In this document: piece by piece, positions 23,470 through 31,707 of the stretch
How positions within the stretch are numbered: position 1 is the first letter of the stretch
Layout: each line of letters starts with the position of its first letter
Origin: Fischerella sp. PCC 9605
GTDB lineage: Bacteria > Cyanobacteriota > Cyanobacteriia > Cyanobacteriales > Nostocaceae
Direction: 5' to 3'
DNA: 37,591 nt
NCBI RefSeq assembly: GCF_000517105.1
Contig: NZ_KI912152.1
Span: forward strand, 168,936-206,526
The notes under the pieces: generated by a model
The model's input: only the letters and a program-made list of their open reading frames with translations
What the model was told of the DNA's origin: nothing
Database searches by the model: none
Position numbers and translations under genes: made by a program

Positions 23470-25359
23470 GTGCGAGCAATTTCCCAAACTCACCTAGAAA
23501 CTAAAAATCCTAAACACTTCCATACTTCTAACCCGCCAGTCTTGACACCTAGACGTGTATCTGGCGGTTTTGCTCTGCTTGACAGCCTCCAGCGCCACGG
23601 CGTTGAGTATATTTTCGGGTATCCTGGTGGAGCGATTCTGCCAATTTACGACGACCTGTACAAGATGGAAGCAACTGGTGCTATTAAGCACATTTTGGTC
23701 AGACACGAACAAGGTGCAGCTCATGCCGCAGATGGTTATGCGCGTGCTACTGGGAAGGTAGGAGTTTGCTTTGGGACTTCTGGACCAGGAGCAATTAACT
23801 TGGTTACCGGTATCGCTACAGCCTACATGGATTCGATACCGATGATTGTGGTTACGGGACAGGTAGCACGTCCGTTGATCGGTACAGATGCCTTTCAAGA
23901 AACGGATATTTACGGAATTACGCTACCGATTGTGAAGCACTCCTATGTAGTGCGTGATCCCAGAGATATGGCGCGGATTGTGGCTGAAGCCTTCCACATT
24001 GCTAGCACTGGGCGACCAGGACCAGTTTTGATTGATGTCCCCAAGGATGTAGCTTTAGAAGAATTTGACTATGTGGGTGTAAAACCAGGTTCGGTAAAGT
24101 TACGCGGGTATCGTCCCACGGTAAAAGGAAATCCACGGCAAATCAATGCAGCGATTCAGTTGATTGCTGAAAGTCGCCGTCCGTTGTTATATCTGGGTGG
24201 GGGTGTGATCACCGCAAATGCTCATGAAGAAATCAAACAACTGGCTGAGTTATTCAATATTCCAGTCACGACAACCTTGATGGGTATCGGTGCTTTTGAT
24301 GAACATCATCCCTTGGCTTTAGGAATGTTGGGAATGCACGGTACAGCTTACGCAAACTTTGCCGTCAGTGATTGTGATTTGCTGATTTGCGCTGGCGCAA
24401 GATTTGATGATCGCGTTACAGGCAAGTTGGATGAATTCGCCTCCCGCGCCAAAGTCATTCACATCGACATCGATCCAGCAGAAGTTGGCAAAAACCGCGT
24501 TCCTGAAGTGCCTATCGTCGGCGATGTACGGAACGTGTTAGTAGAGTTGTTGCGTCAATGCAAAGAAGCAGGCGTCAAGGCTACACCTAATCAAAACCAA
24601 GAGTGGCTGAATCTAGTTAACCGTTGGCGCGAAGAGTATCCTCTAATAGTGCCGCACTATCCCGACAGCATTTCACCCCAAGAAGTGATCCTAGAAGTTA
24701 ATCGCCAAGCACCCCACGCTTTCTACACCACAGATGTAGGGCAACATCAAATGTGGGCGGCACAGTTATTGAAAAATGGCCCAAGACGCTGGATTTCCAG
24801 TGCGGGTTTGGGAACGATGGGTTTCGGCGTACCTGCGGCAATGGGCGCTAAAGTAGCGTTTCCTGATGAAGAAATCATCTGTATCAGCGGTGATGCTAGT
24901 TTTCAGATGTGTTTACAGGAACTGGGTACCTTAGCACAGTATAATATAAATGTCAAGATTGTGATTCTCAACAATGGCTGGCAGGGAATGGTACGCCAGC
25001 AGCAACAAGCTTTCTACGGCGAACGTTACTCATGCTCAAACATGGAAGTAGGGATGCCAGATGTAGAGTTATTGGCAAAAGCCTATGGAATTAAAGGCAT
25101 GATAATCCGCGCTCACAGCCAGTTAAAAGATGCGATCGCCGAAATGCTGGCATCTAACTGCCCAGTGATAGTTGATGTCCGAGTCACCAGAGACGAAAAC
25201 TGCTATCCAATGGTAGCGCCTGGTAAGAGCAATGTTCAGATGATCGGCTTGCCTAAACAAGCACCGAAAGCTCCAGCAGAAGCAATTTATTGTAGTCACT
25301 GTGGCACTAAAAACCTTTCCAACCATAACTTCTGCACTGAGTGTGGTGCGAAGATGTAA
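23470..25359 (+). CDS. ilvB: Acetolactate synthase large subunit with zinc-ribbon tail
   Basis: The 629-residue protein catalyses the first step of valine/leucine/isoleucine synthesis (pyruvate plus pyruvate or 2-ketobutyrate), using TPP, FAD and Mg2+. Glu80 in [17 protein letters not shown] activates TPP. The central FAD/regulatory domain is about 225-365. The TPP/metal motif is [13 protein letters not shown] ... ILNNGW in the last third. [20 protein letters not shown] and [14 protein letters not shown] are typical of AHAS. The start is GTG 23470, with GAGG at 23459-23462. Unusually, a C-x2-C-x10-C-x2-C zinc ribbon (C608, C611, C622, C625) follows the catalytic domain. The regulatory subunit ilvN is not adjacent. 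Confidence 0.93.
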   Translation: MRAISQTHLETKNPKHFHTSNPPVLTPRRVSGGFALLDSLQRHGVEYIFGYPGGAILPIYDDLYKMEATGAIKHILVRHEQGAAHAADGYARATGKVGVCFGTSGPGAINLVTGIATAYMDSIPMIVVTGQVARPLIGTDAFQETDIYGITLPIVKHSYVVRDPRDMARIVAEAFHIASTGRPGPVLIDVPKDVALEEFDYVGVKPGSVKLRGYRPTVKGNPRQINAAIQLIAESRRPLLYLGGGVITANAHEEIKQLAELFNIPVTTTLMGIGAFDEHHPLALGMLGMHGTAYANFAVSDCDLLICAGARFDDRVTGKLDEFASRAKVIHIDIDPAEVGKNRVPEVPIVGDVRNVLVELLRQCKEAGVKATPNQNQEWLNLVNRWREEYPLIVPHYPDSISPQEVILEVNRQAPHAFYTTDVGQHQMWAAQLLKNGPRRWISSAGLGTMGFGVPAAMGAKVAFPDEEIICISGDASFQMCLQELGTLAQYNINVKIVILNNGWQGMVRQQQQAFYGERYSCSNMEVGMPDVELLAKAYGIKGMIIRAHSQLKDAIAEMLASNCPVIVDVRVTRDENCYPMVAPGKSNVQMIGLPKQAPKAPAEAIYCSHCGTKNLSNHNFCTECGAKM

Positions 25360-25474
25360 ATCTTTTTGATTTTCGCCTGTCGGGTGACATTGAGGTGTCA
25401 ACACCCCGCACTCACCGCGCGAACGGCTCGTACTCGTTCTCCGATTCTATATGGACACATTGTGCGCCGCCTCA

Positions 25475-25493
25475 CCTGACAGGAAGGGTCAGG
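25475..25493 (+). terminator. Weak hairpin downstream of ilvB
   Basis: CCTGAC-AGGAAGG-GTCAGG forms a 6-bp stem followed by TTAATTT, about 115 bases after the ilvB stop codon. The T-run is interrupted, so intrinsic termination is only possible. The rest of 25360-25600 shows no gene. Confidence 0.3.
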
Positions 25494-25601
25494 TTAATTT
25501 ACACGACTTTTAGGCTTAACTGAACCGTATTTACATATAAAGGCTTGTTTTCAACCAATATCAGTAGATCTCAAAGTTTTTTTGGTGGAGGCGATCGCTA
25601 A

Positions 25602-26461
25602 GAGGATGTTGAGAAAGTATAAATGGTTACACTAGTTGTCTGAGCATGAGCCTTACCATAGCTGTATAGATGAAAGCTTCTGAACTGGCAGGTAGAGTTT
25701 CATAATCAATAGTCAACCGTCGATAGCGCACCAACCAAGCTAGAGTTCTCTCCACTATCCAACGCGCCCGGCAACACTTTAAAACCCTTACCTGGTTTAC
25801 GCTTGACCACTTTCCAATCCAATTGATAATCTTGTTGAACCGAGGTGATGAAATTAGAGCCGTCGTAGCCCCCATCCGAGAAAATCTTACTTAGGCGAGG
25901 AAACTTGTCCTTGATTTCTACCAGAGTCAGCTTGGCTCCAGCTTTTTCGGTCAAATTAGCAGCAGTAACCACAACTTGCAATAATAATCCCAGTGTATCA
26001 ACCAGGATATGACGCTTGCGACCTTTAACTAGCTTAGCTCCATCGTAGCCCACCTCTTGTGCCACTTCAGTTGTCTTAACTGACTGGCTATCAACAATGG
26101 CTGCACTGGGAGTGGATTGCCGCCCGTTTCGTTGGCGGAGCTTTGAGCGCAGCACTTCGTTAAACTGTTGCCAGACTCCTTCAGTTCGCCATCGACGAAA
26201 GTAGTAGTAAACCGTTGCCCAAGGCGGTAGGTCGTCAGGCATCAGCCGCCAAGCACAACCACTAGCCAGGATATAAAAGATAGCGTTGATGATTTCACGC
26301 ATGTTGACTGTACGCGGACGACCACCGACTTTGCAGGCAGGAATCAGCGATTCGAGGATCTTCCATTGCCGATCGCTTAGGTCAGTTGGATAAGATTTTC
26401 GAGGCATAATTCCTCAACTGTAGATACCAGGAGATATATTCTATACTTTTCAAACATCCTC
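25602..26461 (-). mobile_element. IS5-family element, 860 bp
   Basis: The terminal inverted repeats are GAGGATGTTGAGAAAGTATA (left, from 25602) and, reversed, TATACTTTTCAAACATCCTC (right, to 26461), differing at three positions. They are flanked by a TAA direct repeat (25599-25601 and 26462-26464), which fits the short target duplications of IS5-type elements. It encodes one frameshifted DDE transposase. It inserted at the 5' end of the DUF6262-like gene. Confidence 0.85.
25627..26407 (-). pseudogene. IS5-family transposase, split by a +1 frameshift
   Basis: The first part (26407 to about 25770) reads MPRKSYPTDLSDRQWKILES, then the DUF4096-type N-terminal domain, the first Asp in AAIVDSQSVKTTE and the second in IFSDGGYDG. 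After KGFKVLP one extra G in the run near 25767-25772 moves the frame. The second part (to 25627) resumes with ARWIVERTLAWLVRYRRLTI, containing the catalytic Glu. Removing a single base restores a continuous ~260-residue IS5/IS427-group transposase. It could be a mutation or a programmed frameshift; the run (CCGGGCG) is not a typical slippery heptamer, so mutation is favoured. Confidence 0.85.
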
Positions 26462-26465
26462 TAAG

Positions 26466-27350
26466 GAAGCCAGAATCAAAACCCTTACCGAGACTCAACA
26501 GACCAGAAAACACCAAGCACTGGAGAAGGTCAACAAAGCTATCGAACGGCTTGAGAAATTGGGAGTCAAAATCAACTTTCAAACAATCGCTAAAGAGGCT
26601 AACGTCAGCGTTGCTTACCTCTACAAATATTCTGAACTTAAAGAGCGCATTATGCAGTTGAGGGGTCAGCAAACCCACATGTCAGTCACTCCTCGAGATC
26701 AACCGCCCGCCACCCCTAAAGCCAATTCTCAAGTAGTCAGCCGACTCAAACAGCGCATCCTTACTTTAGAGACAGAGAATAACGAACTCAAGCGAAAAAA
26801 TGAAGCCTTAGCCGGACAGATCTATCGAGTTCATTCCCTACTAGAACAGGTAGAGCGTCAAAAAGACATTATTGCTACTTTAGAAGACCGTCTCAAACAA
26901 GCAACAGAACAAATCACCCCAGCTAAGGTTATTTCGTTGACTGGAAAATCACAAACGAAAATAAGTGAAACTATTAAAGCTCAATTAGAAGCAACAGGAA
27001 TTCAATTAAATCCTACTTTAATCAAAGCGATTAAGTCATCTCAAGAGGAGACGGTTTTAAATGCTATCGAAGCTTACAAAGAAGCTATCATCACGGGCAA
27101 TGTGGGACGGCCATTAGGTTGGCTTAAACGAGCCATAGAAGAGGAATGGAAACCTAATGGCGCAGTCCAAGCTAAATCAGAACTCGATACCTTCAATGAA
27201 TGGTTTCCTTTAGCCAAGAACAGAGGTTTAGTCAAAGCCAGTCAAAATACCAAGCAGGGCATTATGGTATACACCGATCATGGAGAGTGCATTGCTTTTG
27301 CAGATATGTTGGCTAAGTATCCTGTGGAGAAACTCAAATTATCGTTGTAG
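26466..27350 (+). CDS. DUF6262/TnpC-like DNA-binding protein, 5' end lost
   Basis: The open frame starts in the IS5 right end, and real sequence appears from 26466 (EARIKTLTETQQTRKHQALE). A helix-turn-helix (about residues 35-62: KINFQTIAKEANVSVAYLYK) precedes a long coiled coil (about 80-150). This matches TnpC-type accessory proteins of Tn554-like elements (DUF6262). The C-terminal 120 residues (NAIEAYKEAIITGNVGRPLG...) resemble helical domains of plasmid replication/partition proteins, so a replication role is the alternative. The IS5 insertion removed the native start; TTG 26559 and ATG 26652 are the first possible internal starts. The tyrosine recombinases that normally accompany TnpC are absent. 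Confidence 0.65.
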   Translation, partial: EARIKTLTETQQTRKHQALEKVNKAIERLEKLGVKINFQTIAKEANVSVAYLYKYSELKERIMQLRGQQTHMSVTPRDQPPATPKANSQVVSRLKQRILTLETENNELKRKNEALAGQIYRVHSLLEQVERQKDIIATLEDRLKQATEQITPAKVISLTGKSQTKISETIKAQLEATGIQLNPTLIKAIKSSQEETVLNAIEAYKEAIITGNVGRPLGWLKRAIEEEWKPNGAVQAKSELDTFNEWFPLAKNRGLVKASQNTKQGIMVYTDHGECIAFADMLAKYPVEKLKLSL

Positions 27351-27412
27351 AAAACGTATACAACATAAAAACGTTTATAAAATCATCGTTGTAGACGTTA
27401 TGTACTACATAA
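27336..27412. repeat. Two ~34-nt palindromic direct repeats
   Basis: Copies at 27336-27369 and 27379-27412 share ATCGTTGTAG ... AC(A/T)AC-ATAA with a 43-nt period, and each contains an imperfect palindrome (GTTGTA...TACAAC; GTAG...CTAC). They straddle the stop codon of the DUF6262-like gene and end at the truncated TnsA-like frame. They could be iterons, recombinase sites or a transposon end. Confidence 0.55.
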
Positions 27413-27589
27413 TTCAAATTGAATAGTTTTTCCCATTTTGCGACTGGCGTAGTCGCCCCGAACATTTATACCACTACTTTTGACTCGCCGAATTGGTTCA
27501 GAAGCACGGATTTGGGAAATTAATTGCCTAGCCGCTTGTGGTAAATTTACGCAGCGACACCAATCATTAAACTCTTGGTCGCTCAACAT
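27398..27589 (-). pseudogene. TnsA-like N-terminal fragment
   Basis: ATG 27589 opens a frame reading MLSDQEFNDWCRCVNLPQAA, then an arginine-rich RRVKSSGINVRGDYASRKMG and KTIQFE before stopping within eight codons. I recognise this as the start of cyanobacterial Tn7-like TnsA proteins (endonuclease that cuts the 5' transposon ends), in which SRKMG-x-TIQFES precedes the catalytic glutamate. The homology ends abruptly at QFE where the palindromic repeats begin, so over 70% of TnsA and all of tnsB/tnsC are deleted. A GGGGG run 6-10 bases upstream could serve as ribosome-binding site. Its distance (~160 bp) from the terminus at 27750 matches Tn7 organisation. Confidence 0.55.
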
Positions 27590-27703
27590 ATTGGCCCCCA
27601 AGCTTTTAAAGAAGCAACCAGCTTCTACCACAAATCTAGGCTTTCGCCAGTTAAACAGTCTCTTATTGATATAAATATTTATACTTACTAGTTCATCTGA
27701 CTG

Positions 27704-27750
27704 CGGCCACTTTATCCGTTAAAAACGGCCACTTTATCCTTTAAGTGACA
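27704..27750 (-). mobile_element. Tn7-like terminus with paired 22-nt repeats
   Basis: Two adjacent 22-nt direct repeats (27704-27725 and 27726-27747; shared core CGGCCACTTTATCC) end in ACA at 27750. On the minus strand the end reads TGTCACTTAAAGGATAAAGT. TGT termini plus abutting ~22-bp repeats are what TnsB binds at Tn7 ends. The repeats differ in sequence from those at 4083-4232, so this is a second element. The TnsA-like frame reads inward from it. Confidence 0.55.
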
Positions 27751-27784
27751 GATACCTATGCCTCCCAACCTCTTATAGGTTTCA

Positions 27785-29659
27785 TCAGTTAGTCTTATCA
27801 TTTACACACTGATAACCATTCTCATAATGAGAATTGCTGTTGCCAATCGAGGTTTGTAGCGCGTGCATAGCAGCGTATCGACCACCAAAGCGCATCAATT
27901 CTTTGTGGGTGCCACACTCCACGATTCTTCCCCCTTCAATGTAAAGAATGAGGTCCACTTGCTCGACTGCTCTGAGATTATGAGAGATTAAAAAAGTGGT
28001 ACGACTTTGGGTAAGACGCTCAAGTGCCTCACTCACTAAGCGCTCATTTTCATTGTCTAAGCCAGTTGTTGGCTCGTCAAGAATAACAATCGGGGCCTGG
28101 CGCACGGCAGCACGGGCAATCGCAATCCGCTGACGTTGTCCACCAGAGAGGGTAGCACCTCGCTCACCCAGGATGGTGTCGTAGCCCTGTGGTAGCTCCA
28201 TGATGAAGTCATGGGCATTGGCAAGACGAGCAGCAGCCTGAATCTCCTCATCTAAGGCACACAATAAGCCGTAAGCAATGTTATCGCGGACACTCACTGC
28301 AAACAGGACACTATCTTGCAGCACAATACTGATTTGCCGCCGTAGCGACTCCAGCTTGTACTCACGTATGTCATGCCCATCAATGAGAATGCGTCCTTCC
28401 AGAGGGTCATAAAGGCGCAAGAGTAAACTGACCAAGCTTGACTTACCGCCCCCAGATGGACCGACCAGTGCAACGTGCTGGCCAGGTTGCACCTCAAAGC
28501 TGATGTCTCTCAGTACACCCTTACCTAGCTCGTAGGCAAAACTGACATGCTCAAACCGCACCGCGCCATGGAAAACGGGAGCATCGATGGCACCTTTTAG
28601 ATCCCGAATGTTAGGCACAATGTCTAGTAAATCTATAATCCGCTCTCCCGAAGCCGCTGCTTTAGCAATTAGCCCTATTTGCTTGGTGATTAGGCGCATC
28701 GGGTCAAAGGCAGACTTAAGGTAGCTCATAAACACCAGCAGTTCCCCTGGGGTGAGTGCCTTCTGCGGCACAAGTTGTGAACCTCGCCATAGAACAAGCG
28801 CTGTGGAGATTGCTATCAACACTTCCACTGTCCGCTCCAGCATCGCTCTCAGTTTCTCAGCCTGAGTTCCTTGATCTAGGCTCTTCTTGTTGTGCTTGAA
28901 AAAACTTTTTTCAAGCATTTCTTGGAGTGAAAGTGCTTGTACAACCTTGATGGCGCCAATCGCTTCGGCAGCTATATTGGCTATGGCTCCCTCCCACTGG
29001 CGATGTTGGCGGGTAGCGCTTCGAATGCGATGGATCAGACGCGTAGTCGAAAACAAAAATAAAGGAAAAGTAACGATCGCAATCAGAGCCAGTTCCCAGT
29101 TGAGCCAGAACATCACACCCAACATACCAACTAGGGTGAAGAAATTGGTTAGGAGTGGAAGAGCGGCTTTGAGGGCCACCATCCGCAGACGCTCGACATC
29201 ATAGGTAACACAGCTGATTAGGTCGCCACTTTTGAACTGATTATGAAAGGAAAGGGAGAGACGTTGCAGGTGACTGTAAAGATTGCCGCGAACCTCTGCC
29301 ATCACGCGGGTAGTAACCAGTGCCATGCCAAATGTACTCAGGTAAGCGGCAAAAGCTCGCAGCCCTGCGATCGCCACTATTGCTAAAGCCAAGAGTGTGA
29401 GTAGAACCATTGGACTAATCCCGTAGCCAACGGCAACACTCGAGGGGTTTGTGTTGGATTGAGTCACAATGATGCGGTCAAAGACAAACTTCAGCGGCCA
29501 AGGCTCCAGTAACTTTAAGGCAGTCTCAACCAAGAGCGCCAAGAATGAACCTGCGAGCAGTAATCTCTGCTTACAAAGCAGCGGCCGGAACCTACGCACA
29601 ACCTGCAATATACTTGGTATAGCTGCCTTGAGAGTTTGTTCGGGGGGACGACGGCCCAT
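27785..29659 (-). CDS. Type I ABC exporter, fused membrane and ATPase domains
   Basis: The 624-residue half-transporter of the MsbA/lipid-peptide exporter type is complete. The membrane domain (about 30-330) has six helices, and the ATPase follows: Walker A GPSGGGKS (400-407), signature LSGGQ (504-508), Walker B VILDE (525-529) and His560 in the switch. It should work as a homodimer, exporting a lipid-linked or hydrophobic product across the inner membrane. It lies next to glycosyltransferase and methyltransferase genes, suggesting export of a glycan or modified metabolite. A fragment of a close paralogue (covering residues ~99-286) lies at 35596-36162. ATG 29659 follows GGGAGAG about 7-13 bases upstream on the minus strand. 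Confidence 0.92.
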   Translation of the reverse strand: MGRRPPEQTLKAAIPSILQVVRRFRPLLCKQRLLLAGSFLALLVETALKLLEPWPLKFVFDRIIVTQSNTNPSSVAVGYGISPMVLLTLLALAIVAIAGLRAFAAYLSTFGMALVTTRVMAEVRGNLYSHLQRLSLSFHNQFKSGDLISCVTYDVERLRMVALKAALPLLTNFFTLVGMLGVMFWLNWELALIAIVTFPLFLFSTTRLIHRIRSATRQHRQWEGAIANIAAEAIGAIKVVQALSLQEMLEKSFFKHNKKSLDQGTQAEKLRAMLERTVEVLIAISTALVLWRGSQLVPQKALTPGELLVFMSYLKSAFDPMRLITKQIGLIAKAAASGERIIDLLDIVPNIRDLKGAIDAPVFHGAVRFEHVSFAYELGKGVLRDISFEVQPGQHVALVGPSGGGKSSLVSLLLRLYDPLEGRILIDGHDIREYKLESLRRQISIVLQDSVLFAVSVRDNIAYGLLCALDEEIQAAARLANAHDFIMELPQGYDTILGERGATLSGGQRQRIAIARAAVRQAPIVILDEPTTGLDNENERLVSEALERLTQSRTTFLISHNLRAVEQVDLILYIEGGRIVECGTHKELMRFGGRYAAMHALQTSIGNSNSHYENGYQCVNDKTN

Positions 29660-29728
29660 TTAATATCTCTCCCTAATGCTGAAACTGGAATCAGATACGA
29701 TATGCCATGTCTATCCTTAAATTATCCT

Positions 29729-29771
29729 CTACATCATTATCAATGAAGACAACGTACTTGCTACTGAACCT
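29729..29771 (-). pseudogene. Fragment of a GT2 glycosyltransferase paralogue
   Basis: These 43 bases match 30961-31002 of the intact GT2 gene at all but a few positions. They read SSKYVVFIDNDV, the DxD-like active-site strand of GT2 enzymes. Nothing before or after continues the match, so only this scrap of a duplicated gene remains. Confidence 0.6.
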
Positions 29772-30141
29772 AATTCATTACCTGTATCAGAAGTTCCCCG
29801 TAGACAAAAAGGGCTAATGCTTATGTAGAGGGACTTTCAACGTTTTGATCGAGCCGCTTTACTGGGCACAATTGTCAAAGGGGCGTGCGAAGCGTATTTG
29901 AGGAGTTTACCCCCCATTTTTTAGCTTACCATTGATGTGCCTTGAGTTCCAGCGTTTACATGGGTACGGAATTTGAGATATTAAACCCTAGATTGATTGT
30001 ACAGCAAGGCTTACGAGCTTTTTTAGTACAAATGCACCGGGGAACTTCAGCTATATTCCAGGTGCCCATACTGATAGCCGACACCTTCCATCCTGTTTCC
30101 CCGAATTCTCGATAAAGCATGTAGTCTCCTCGTTATCTGCT

Positions 30142-30184
30142 AAGCAGTTCATGATGTCTGCTAAACAATCGTCATGAACTGCTT
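30142..30184 (-). terminator. Strong stem-loop after the GT2 gene
   Basis: AAGCAGTTCATGA (30142-30154) and TCATGAACTGCTT (30172-30184) form a perfect 13-bp stem with a 17-nt loop. It begins about 10 bases beyond the GT2 stop codon on the minus strand. There is no U-run, so it may stabilise or attenuate the transcript, or help termination with another factor. Confidence 0.5.
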
Positions 30185-30193
30185 ACATCGCCC

Positions 30194-31243
30194 TCAGATA
30201 TGGGAAGATGCAGTTACAGAAGACTCAGGCAACTTCAAGGCTTGAGCCTGTCCATCCTGAGGTTGGTTCTGGGCGTAGCTGTTGCTGATATAACGGTTCA
30301 GTTGTCTTTCCATAGATATGAGGATTTCCCTGAGTTCAGGATCGTGCTGCCCGCGGGAAAGGTGCTGGAGCAGGGGTTTGATGAATGCCTGATGCCGCCG
30401 ATGTCCCAGCCGCTCGTACCGTTTTTTGAAGTACTTGTCCTCGGTCAGGTTCCACTTTTGACGCAAGTGCTGTAGGCTAGTCAGATCCCAGGCGTCGCTC
30501 CAGCGTAACATGAAGAAGGAAAGATCCGACCACTCGAATGGCGGTCCTGGAACATAGGTGACAACAGCCTCGCGCTCACAGTAAATACTGCCTCCCACCT
30601 CAGACACTGTCATACAACAATCTATGTGTTCCCGAGTGCTTAGCAGCCCTTCATCGAGCAGACCGATGCGTTCAAATATTTCCGTGCGGACTAACATGCA
30701 GTGGAACTCTACGAACTCACACTGTATTCGCTGGAGTTGGTCGCGCACATCGTCCACTCGCCTATCGGCAAGATAGGTTTTCTGATGAATACGCCGTTTG
30801 ATTGTCTCACCTGCCTGCTCCAGTACAATATGTGTTTCTCCACCGGCATTGTGAATGATTTCATGCTCCGGCTTGCCAATGCAGGTGAGAGGTCCAACAA
30901 TTGCAGCTCCTGTCTCTTCAGCACATTGCACTAATCGATTCAGCCAACCTGGTGTGACGACTACGTCATTATCAATGAAGATAACGTACTTGCTACTGAC
31001 CTGACTAAGTCCTAGGTTTCTGGCCCGATTGGGGGAGAGGTAGTAATCAGCCCGAATCAGGTGAAATCCTTTTTCCTGGGCTTGCGCTTCCAGGTAGCTC
31101 TGGATATGAGAAGGTGAACCGCCGTCTACATAGACTAGTGAGAATGGATAATCTGTGTGGTTATAGATGCTCTCTAGCGACTCTCGGGTATAGCTGAAAC
31201 GCTCCCGTGGCACGACAACGATAGTTACTTGCGGATTTACCAT
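30194..31243 (-). CDS. Family 2 glycosyltransferase
   Basis: The 349-residue protein has a GT-A fold. The N-terminal VTIVVVPRERFSYTRESLES is followed by the nucleotide-sugar region (VYVDGGSPSHIQSYLEAQA) and the metal-binding YVIFIDNDVVVTPGWL. The acceptor-side TREHIDCCMTV includes the EHIDxC motif seen in GT2 enzymes with ED/EH catalytic bases. It would transfer a sugar from a nucleotide donor to a growing glycan or metabolite at the cytoplasmic face. The start is set at ATG 31243 because GGAGG lies at 31252-31256 on the minus strand; an upstream GTG (31297) would add 18 residues. It belongs to the same minus-strand set as the ABC exporter and the MurG-like enzyme. Confidence 0.85.
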   Translation of the reverse strand: MVNPQVTIVVVPRERFSYTRESLESIYNHTDYPFSLVYVDGGSPSHIQSYLEAQAQEKGFHLIRADYYLSPNRARNLGLSQVSSKYVIFIDNDVVVTPGWLNRLVQCAEETGAAIVGPLTCIGKPEHEIIHNAGGETHIVLEQAGETIKRRIHQKTYLADRRVDDVRDQLQRIQCEFVEFHCMLVRTEIFERIGLLDEGLLSTREHIDCCMTVSEVGGSIYCEREAVVTYVPGPPFEWSDLSFFMLRWSDAWDLTSLQHLRQKWNLTEDKYFKKRYERLGHRRHQAFIKPLLQHLSRGQHDPELREILISMERQLNRYISNSYAQNQPQDGQAQALKLPESSVTASSHI

Positions 31244-31340
31244 AGCTGTTTCCTCCATGTCCTGTTGTGATTTCATCTGATGTACCAACTCACCCACACC
31301 ACCATGTCTAGTGAATACTCAAATGTTGTATGTTGTAACG

Positions 31341-31502
31341 TCAACTTAGTCTTTCATAATTGCTTCTTCTAAAACACACACTCAGTTGAAGTTCAGCTTT
31401 CTTCAAACAAATATCCTTAACCAGGTTACGAACAATTACCGTACACTGAACAAGATGCTCCATACCCAAATTATTTTGAAAGAAAAGCAGGATCTTTTTC
31501 AT
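31341..31502 (-). pseudogene. 5' fragment of a MurG-like glycosyltransferase paralogue
   Basis: This 53-codon frame starts MKKILLFFQNNLGMEHLVQC and aligns with the start of the intact gene at 33818 (MKKIMFYCQYLLGMGHLVRS). Its own GGAGG ribosome-binding site is kept at 31512-31517. After about 33 codons the similarity ends and the frame soon stops. The donor/acceptor-binding glycine of GMGH is replaced by Glu. It is the relic of a duplicated gene copy. Confidence 0.7.
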
Positions 31503-31707
31503 GCAACTTTTACCTCCGCTTTTTCAACTTTTTCTTGCTTGAGAGCGCCCCACGGGCGCGATCGCAACCCGAAAAAAGCTAGGGCTCTCGGTCTTGAACT
31601 TGTTCCCAAACCTCAAGATACACAAAATTCTCAATCTCCCCAAACCCTTGCTACATAACTTGCCTCTTTACCTCAAAAAATTTAGTCAAAATGAATTTCT
31701 TAGAGAT

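Larger units (their letters stand above)
29660..30193. other. Spacer with a glycosyltransferase relic and a hairpin
   Basis: No intact gene is present. It holds the GT2 paralogue fragment at 29729-29771 and the stem-loop at 30142-30184. The remaining bases show nothing recognisable. Confidence 0.5.

Noticed and set aside
25767-25772. Programmed frameshift site in the IS5 transposase
   Set aside because: The sequence is not a recognised slippery heptamer and no stimulatory hairpin is evident; a one-base insertion is simpler.
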